From NCBI GenBank assembly GCA_002633005.1, contig NMRA01000656.1, positions 1 through 64,000 of the forward strand: a stretch of 64,000 bases of DNA, written 5' to 3'. Positions 58,301-64,000 of the stretch are shown here, piece after piece; the first letter of the stretch is position 1, and every line of letters begins with the position of its first letter. This DNA is from Phoronis australis. Taxonomy: Eukaryota > Phoronida > Phoronidae. The notes under the pieces are model-generated. The model did not search any database and was not told the DNA's origin. It was given only the letters and a program-made list of their open reading frames with translations. Made by a program: the position numbers and the translations under genes.

Positions 58301-61300
58301 GTGAAGCGCTGACTTGGTGCTTATCTAAATACAATTATTTCCATTTGGTCAACTTTAGGCAGAGGGCATGCAGGTGATATGTTTTAGAGCTATAATAAGT
58401 GCCGGGCTTTGTAGTAATAATTTGTCATCAATGAGCATATTGTAATTTGAGGATTCGTGACTGACGTAAGGACACAATATAGCCTACAAGTGAAATTTTA
58501 TTGTTGTATGAAGGATATGCAGCTTCACTGTTCAATTTAATTCCTTTTCCCACTAAGATGTATTAGAGAGTGAAAGTGGTTCCATGTCTGTGTCTCTTAA
58601 TTCCCGAAACCCAGTCCCTCACCCTGACCAACAAACGTGGTCTTGGAGTGAAGTTTAGGAATCGAAGCTGGAATAGCGATGAATCGTTTCCACCCCCTGA
58701 TATGAGTTTTGTCGTTCACGTGTGATAGAAGAAAAAAGTGAGTTGAATCAATGCAAATTTACGACATTTTAGTGAGATATAGGCTCTTTCTCCTGAATGT
58801 TTTTTCGATTCCTTGCCTGAGCGTTCAAAATAGATTCTGGTCCGGTGTCCAGGGGCCAGTGGATTTGCAGCCGGGCCAGTAACTTTAAAAGTTAACTTGG
58901 CACCCGGGCCAGTAAATTTTCAGCCCAGCGGACCAGCACATTTATTTTTGAAGTTCAATCACTGCTCTTGGAATGGCATGTGTTGCTTTTGTTCACGACA
59001 GTGTTCTCCCATGGAGTCCAACTTGTTGGGTAATTAACTGTATAACACCACAACAAGTTGGGCGGATGACCACTGTAGCCAGTATCTTACAGGACTGCAA
59101 GTCCATTCTGGCATTTATGGTTGGAGGGTCAGCTCTCTTTTGTTCGATAACTGCTCTAATCTCCGATAAGATCATATCTAGCCTGACTGGGCTGTGTTGT
59201 TAAAAATAAAAGTTATGTTATAAAATGTTTCAATATGAACCAATAGCATTTCTGAATTCCTCGTCAATTGCTGCTCATGTTTAGTTTTTGAATCACCAGA
59301 ATCGCCCATTACTACGACTCAAATTAAGACAATCGTATTCTGTCCGAACTTATAATGCCCTGGGTTTGACCATATTCAGTCTTATGTGCTCAGTAATAAG
59401 CCTGCCTCCAATTCAGTAATGCTAGGACAAGCAAGACCTCACTAGATTACGTGAGGTATTGCTGTGTATTTTAAATGAGAACACGTGACTTTTTCTAGAT
59501 TTTTCACTATGTCCTAGCGTAGCTGGTCCTAGCATAGGTCCTAGTGAACATATGCCAGGTAGCTGTTATGTTTCTATTCTGGTTTCGGACCAAAGATGAA
59601 GATCGATACGATTGTGTCTAAGGCATAATAAATATTGAGAGTACATGAAACATCAACCGGAACAGGAAGTAGGTAACAGAGCATGCTTACTATACTAAGA
59701 CACTGGTAGCGACATCTTTAGTTACTACTGACCATAACGTAACAGATACTTGTCCTGCATGTTGTCATACCAGACAAAAAGGCTATACTTGGCAAACAAA
59801 ACAGCCTGATGTAATATCACATGCTCACAACCATGTCTGGTAAAGTCACTGAACCAGAGAACGCCCCAATGGTCTGTTTCTATACCTCTTTCATCATTTT
59901 CAGGACACCTATTACACTAGGTCATCTGTCTTTTGTGTTCCTCAAGAGCTATTCTTGCTTGATTAAAGGCAGTTATGACAATGCAATTCTCAAGATATTC
60001 ATGCTATCATGATTTGACCTGTGGCCAGACGGTTATTACGGTGCTTGGCGGAATTCTGGGAATTCCGCGAAGTATGTTAGTCTGACATCAAGTTTTTTTT
60101 GTTTGTTCGCTCTGTATAGGTCACAATTTTCGTTCGATTCGCACGAAACTTGCACACGACATGTAGACCTGAAAGTCCTGGAAGCCTCTTGTTTTTGGTC
60201 ATGATCGGATTCAAAATTGCGGACGTTGTGACCATTTTGTTTCCAGTTTCAGATTCAAATGCTCATAGAGGCCGCATTTTTTGACGTACAAGGCTGAAAG
60301 TTGGTACGATTATTATAGAACACATACACTACAACTTCCGGTCAAAGATGGCGGAAATATTTACAATGGCGCATGCGCACCTCGATAACTGGCCGAAAAC
60401 GTTTTCTCCTGTAGAGGGTGCATTGACAAACCAATCATTTTCAAACTGGTCATGCGTTTGTTGCTTTTGATCAGCTTTTATAAAATTTTGTTAAACCGGA
60501 AGTCACTTTCAAGATGGCAGCTCTGGCGCATTTTCACCCATTTTCGATCGTTCTGCAGTCGCATTTTGAACGGGAAGAGCAAATGGCTTGAATTTTTGCT
60601 TGTGGATTCCTTGAAGTATGCTCCTTCAAAAGTTGCGTGATAACGTTTTTGTCAGACTTACCGCTTTCGAGGTATTTGACTTTGAATTTCAAAAAAACAC
60701 AAAATTTCAATTTTTTCGAAAAATTCATGGAATGTTGCAAAGCTGCCAGGTTACATAGAGTTTTGATCGGTCTTTCAGAAGATATTTTTAATTTGTCGCC
60801 AGGATGTCTACTTTTTGAATTATTCAAAAGTTTCTGAAAACACTGTTCCTTTGTTGACCGATTTTGCTGTTCGCCAAGTGTCGCTCAAGACTGTAGCCTA
60901 TTTACTTATTTCTCACATCTTCTCTAGTCACATGAGTGTTATAGTGTTGCTCATAATCGCCACCTTCATCATCACAATCGTTAATTTCGTCTAGTGTCGC
61001 TCAAGATTGTAGGTAGCACTGAACAGTCAGGTCGCATCCACGGGGCATTTTCTAGTGCCTACAATTCATATACTGGGCGTATGTCAGGTTTGGCTCGTTG
61101 TTCGAGGAATTTGTTGAAAACAGATGCCAGGAAACTGATTTACTTGTGTTTTTGAATGAGAAAAGCCAAGTTTTTACTTACTTTTGATGCAAACCGGTGG
61201 CTGTCATTGTGTGTCATTGCTATCAACCTCTGTCGTCTGCCGTCCGAGAAACCGGGTGCGTGAACAAGACTGCAGCCTATTTCTTTCTGCTTTCTTCGCT

Positions 61301-63993
61301 ACTCACATGAATGTTATCGTGTTGTTCATTATCGCCGCTTTCATCATCATGATCGTTGTCGTCGTCGTCCTCCCCATCGTCATCTTTTCAATTAATTTCG
61401 CCAAGTGTTGCGCCTCTGAGTGCTCTCATATTTAATTGTGGTTACAGCAGTCATGTCAAATTAGTGTATTTTCGTAACACTGTTCCTCCATTCTTTGTAT
61501 TGAAAATGTGACATTCAGAATTATCTCATTCGATTCTCATGAAATTTCCAGTTAATACGGCATGATTCATGCAGTGTTCCCCAAAATGCTGTTAGGATTT
61601 TTCTTAAAATGTTCCACTTTGGTATGTCAGGGGCTATCAAAAAATAGAGTTTTCATAACTTTCATGAAAAACTCAAAAGTTGGAATAAACAATATTCTAG
61701 AAAACTGTAACTGCCTAGGTGGTTTTTCAGGTTTGAGCTTTTATATCAAACGAAATTTGGTCGTGTTACTGATAGATGCTGTTGTTTTGCTATGTACCTT
61801 TCTTTTTTGAAAATGTTTATTGAAAAGACACGATCCCATGACCCAATTAATGGCAGATTGGTTTCAAAAATGAAACTCTAAGCATGTTCTGCTTTCAGAA
61901 AATCTATACTTTTACAGAGTTAAAATCTATTAGCTTTGTAGATATCTTGTGTTCTGCAGAGCTATAGCTTTGAAGAACTATTGCTTCGCTCTCCCTAAAG
62001 ATGTTTTCCTGAAATTTTGTCTGGATAAATCTCGTCAAGGGCTATCGGATGGACGCCCTTCTTTTTTGGGCGTGAAATACCATTAGTGAGTTATTTTTGA
62101 CTGAGATGAATGCTTTCTAATCAAGTGAGTTTTTGTCCCGTTTCCTTGGCATCCCTTTGTGGATCCATCTGGCATGTGGATGGATCTCATGAAGAGACCG
62201 GTTTCTGAATTCATATGAAACCTGCATCTGGCACTGAATTATACGAGATTTTCTGATCTAGTGACTACTCTTCTATTGACCGTTACATACATTTTGAAGG
62301 GTTTTCCTTTGCTGATTGTGTAATCGCCATCAGGGGTTGTTAATGTACTTGATGTCGTCTATATCAGAATACTACCGTTTAGTCTTTCCATGAGTTCTAT
62401 CATTATTACTACCTATATTATAGCCTGATTTGATGAGATTTCGCCATGCCCTGTGAGAATAAACGCTCCTAATTCAATACATCACATTGTGTAAGGACAT
62501 GGCCCACCTGTTTGTTGCATGAGCTTTCAAGGCACCTTCAGCCATTACTGCATGCTGGCTATGTCACTGGAAGTCTGTGACTACCTATGCGTTTCTCGTA
62601 CACTGACTGGGTTCAAGTCAGCAATATCAGATGCACTTTTCGCTCTAAAACCTGTGCCTGATACATTCCATGCCTTGTACGATACCGTATCTCCAAACTG
62701 GACAAACATAGCCTAGTTGCTGAATTTTTGTTTGTTCATTTTTCAAAAGCTCCCTGCATTGCATAATTATTCTGTTTCATTGTGCATTACAACTCCGTAG
62801 TACGTGCTGTGTGCAATACGAGGCCAAAAATGTTTAGCTGGTTCGGGTCTCTATACTTACTAATTTTGAGACCTGTGCTCACCAATTGAAATATAAAAAA
62901 CACCCACCTGCGTAAATTTCAGGCAGAGTATTTTGTTTTTTTAAGCTGCACAAGGAAATGTAAGCATGATTTAAACACAAGAATTGGCAAGCAATGAGGG
63001 AGAAATTTCACCCTGCATCATTTTTGCCTGTCTTGGGTGGATTTTCGTTTTTGAAAAAATGAATCACTAAAATAATATCAAACCACCAATACAATTTTCA
63101 GAGCCATTTTTTTTTCACCAGAAAATGTCTCTTCTAAATAAACATTGGCTCTGTTGGTATTTTTGACTGGCTAGACTATTAATCATTTTCCACTTTATTT
63201 TTCAGCTTATGAGCTTTGGTTTAAACAGATCTTGGTTGAACTGGATACTGTAAGAAACATTATGTTGGCTGAGGTGAGTAAAAAATCATGAGTATTGTTT
63301 ACATAGTATGCCCGTTGCCTATGGACATTGACCAGTGTCGAATGTTTTGATTTGATTTTGCATTGCCCACAAATTAATCGAGTCATGAAACAAGAACAGT
63401 AAACACGGCTTGTTTCTATGGTTGCACTGTGGTTGGAATGAAGCTCATAGGATAGTGTCAATATTTTTTACTTAAACTGCTTCATTCTTATTTTTACTTA
63501 CTTTGAAGTTGACCATTTTTACCCGCCAATGTAGTGCTGTATACCTTTGAAGCATGTTAGTTGGACCTCATGGAGGTACTTGCAGAGGTGGCAAAGGATG
63601 TTCTCAGATGGGTAGAGTTTTATGCCTCAGTTCTTTACGAAAGGGTGCCTTTTCCAAATTCCCTGAAAAATTTGGTTCCAGAATTCTCCGTTATGGTCTG
63701 CTGAAAGTTACTACTCGGTCAAAATGGCATTTTATGATAATGCATCAGTGTGGGTCATTCTTGCAATGTGTCGCTTTTAAGTGGGCAATTATTACTTTCA
63801 GGGGTGCCGAATTTTCAGAACCAGTTTTGTGCTAGTTATTCATTAGAGAAACTGGTTATCAAAATGTGGAAACTCTGTAAATGGCTATTATTGTTTAGTG
63901 TTATTTTTTCAAAACATTTCTTTGCAGTCTGTGGATGAGAGTAAAATGTTGAGGATTGTCCATCTGCTGAACAGAGTTGTGGCTATAATGAAA
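52348..63993 (+). CDS. TDO2: Tryptophan 2,3-dioxygenase, 5' part (runs off right edge)
   Basis: Haem enzyme that opens the indole ring of tryptophan to N-formylkynurenine, first step of the kynurenine pathway; a cytosolic homotetramer. Exons: 52348-52370, then one of two alternatives (54552-54600 or 54644-54689), then 55943-56030, 63206-63273 and 63928-63993, ending at donor GTAAGT by the edge. The start MSCPFQG matches human MSGCPFLG. Exon 3 ends HDEHLFIITHQ and exon 4 begins AYELWFKQILVELDTV, nearly identical to human; the His of ITHQ corresponds to active-site His76 and the Phe of HLF to Phe72. Exon 5 reads SVDESKMLRIVHLLNRVVAI. About a quarter of the protein is present; haem ligand and C-terminus are outside. 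Intron 3 is 7.2 kb. All junctions are GT-AG and in phase. Confidence 0.95.
52772..52900. repeat. Imperfect hairpin in TDO2 intron 1
   Basis: GGTTATCCCAC...GAATTCATTTCATCTGGGA is answered by TCCCAGATGAAATGAATTC...GTGGGATAACC. The right arm carries about 20 extra bases. Confidence 0.8.
54552..54600 (+). CDS. TDO2: TDO2 exon 2a (alternative)
   Basis: 49 nt between acceptor TTTCTCTTAG and donor GTAAGC. Joined to exon 1 it reads SSTRENESQSCYYYLTT and enters exon 3 in phase 0. Aligned with exon 2b (shared SQS and Y-L), the position of human Tyr42 is Cys, and one extra residue follows the Leu. Confidence 0.7.
54644..54689 (+). CDS. TDO2: TDO2 exon 2b (alternative)
   Basis: 46 nt between acceptor TTTCTTTTAG and donor GTAAGT. 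Joined to exon 1 it reads RSDADNRSQSYHSYLA and continues LSELLSLQ. Y-H-S-Y-L matches the human Y42-G-N-Y45-L spacing exactly. Confidence 0.85.
54704..54769 (+). repeat. G-rich 14-bp minisatellite just after TDO2 exon 2b
   Basis: AGGTGGGTTTGTAG followed by three AGGTGGGTCTGTAG-type units and a partial unit, starting 15 bp after the exon 2b donor. Confidence 0.9.
55943..56030 (+). CDS. TDO2: TDO2 exon 3
   Basis: 88 nt, acceptor TTTTGTAG, donor CAAG/GTATGG. Reads LSELLSLQRLCGPGDESSHD and EHLFIITHQ. Confidence 0.95.
56607..56851 (-). mobile_element. tRNA-derived SINE, copy 2
   Basis: Reverse-strand copy of the 2375 element: head GTGTGGCCTAGTGTGATAGG, B-box-like GGGTTTGAGTCCC, body CCAGGTGATCAGTGCAATGG, T-rich tail. 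Lies in TDO2 intron 3. Confidence 0.88.
56852..58845. other. TDO2 intron 3, no recognised feature
   Basis: AT-rich sequence with several short open frames that show no motif. I see nothing supportable here. Confidence 0.45.
58850..59204 (+). repeat. Repeat with conserved C-terminal-like reading frame, copy 2
   Basis: Three GGGCCAGTAA-type motifs, then a frame ending ILAFMVGGSALFCSITAL, SSLTGLCC-stop at 59201. Paired with 8740-8941. Confidence 0.55.
59205..60860. other. TDO2 intron 3, repeat-like sequence
   Basis: Contains a perfect hyphenated palindrome CGGAATTCTGGGAATTCCG near 60051 and an NRF1-like GCGCATGCGC at 60369-60378 beside AAGATGGCGG. The latter looks promoter-like but no start exon is seen. 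Confidence 0.3.
60860..61435 (+). repeat. Dispersed repeat with embedded GAT/GAC microsatellite, copy 2
   Basis: Units with TTCGCCAAGTGTCGCTCAAG, CTGTAGCCTATTT, CACATGAATGTTATCGTG and ATCATCATGATCGTTGTCGT; reverse complement of the 45404 family. Confidence 0.7.
61436..63205. other. TDO2 intron 3, end part, no recognised feature
   Basis: AT-rich unique sequence. No exon is needed between exons 3 and 4 because HQ|AYELWF is contiguous in the family. Confidence 0.5.
63206..63273 (+). CDS. TDO2: TDO2 exon 4
   Basis: 68 nt, acceptor TTTTTCAG, donor GAG/GTGAGT. Reads AYELWFKQILVELDTVRN and IMLAE. Confidence 0.96.
63928..63993 (+). CDS. TDO2: TDO2 exon 5 (last in window)
   Basis: 66 nt, acceptor TTTGCAG, donor AAA/GTAAGT. 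Reads SVDESKMLRIVHLLNRVVAI and MK, matching human RDERNMLKVVSRMHRVSVI. Confidence 0.93.
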
Positions 63994-64000
63994 GTAAGTT

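Noticed and set aside
60369-60378. NRF1-like palindrome as a promoter of a new gene
   Set aside because: No first exon or coding sequence is seen nearby, and the setting looks repeat-derived.

Overview
The window is animal nuclear DNA, AT-rich and intron-rich, with GT-AG introns, LINE, SINE and hAT relics and many microsatellites. Bilaterian genes are present: POLA1, SAP30BP, a plant-type asparaginase and tryptophan 2,3-dioxygenase. I think a marine invertebrate (hemichordate, cephalochordate, echinoderm or lophotrochozoan) is most likely, but the sequence alone does not fix the species. Nothing bacterial or viral is seen.

Layout. 1-9.9 kb: the 5' end of POLA1 on the minus strand (exon 1 at 9870-9888, exon 2 at 6974-7095, exon 3 at 49-145). 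Its large second intron holds a broken CR1/L2-like LINE with a SINE inserted in it, and a 2.7-kb hAT-like transposon relic. 9.9-12.9 kb: mostly empty, with one orphan first-exon candidate at 11179. 12.9-20.4 kb: SAP30BP on the plus strand, two coding exons giving 303 aa and a likely untranslated exon near 13.0 kb. 20.4-24.1 kb: no gene seen. 24.1-46.8 kb: a minus-strand gene with twelve coding exons that encode two complete isoaspartyl peptidase/L-asparaginase domains. The splice phases join them into one predicted protein of about 651 aa. 46.8-52.3 kb: intergenic repeats and palindromes. 52.3-64 kb: the 5' part of TDO2 on the plus strand, running off the right edge.

Two biological observations stand out. 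(1) The asparaginase gene looks like an intragenic tandem fusion: both halves have the same five intron phases, both keep the catalytic Thr, and the second half has no start codon of its own. (2) TDO2 has two tandem, similar, separately spliceable versions of its short second exon, only 43 nt apart. They encode the segment matching human Tyr42/Tyr45, and splicing both in gives an immediate stop codon. This looks like mutually exclusive splicing that would change an active-site residue (Tyr or Cys).

Caution on assembly: three single-N joins (37199, 40563, 45846) are each followed by sequence already present to the left. The extra copies of asparaginase exons at 37.2-39.1 kb and 40.6-41.4 kb are therefore best read as unmerged haplotypes, not extra exons. 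The haplotypes differ by a 2.5-kb indel and by an insertion that starts a THAP-type zinc finger. A dispersed repeat carrying a CTCF-like core (CCACTAGGGGGCA) occurs in at least five clusters.
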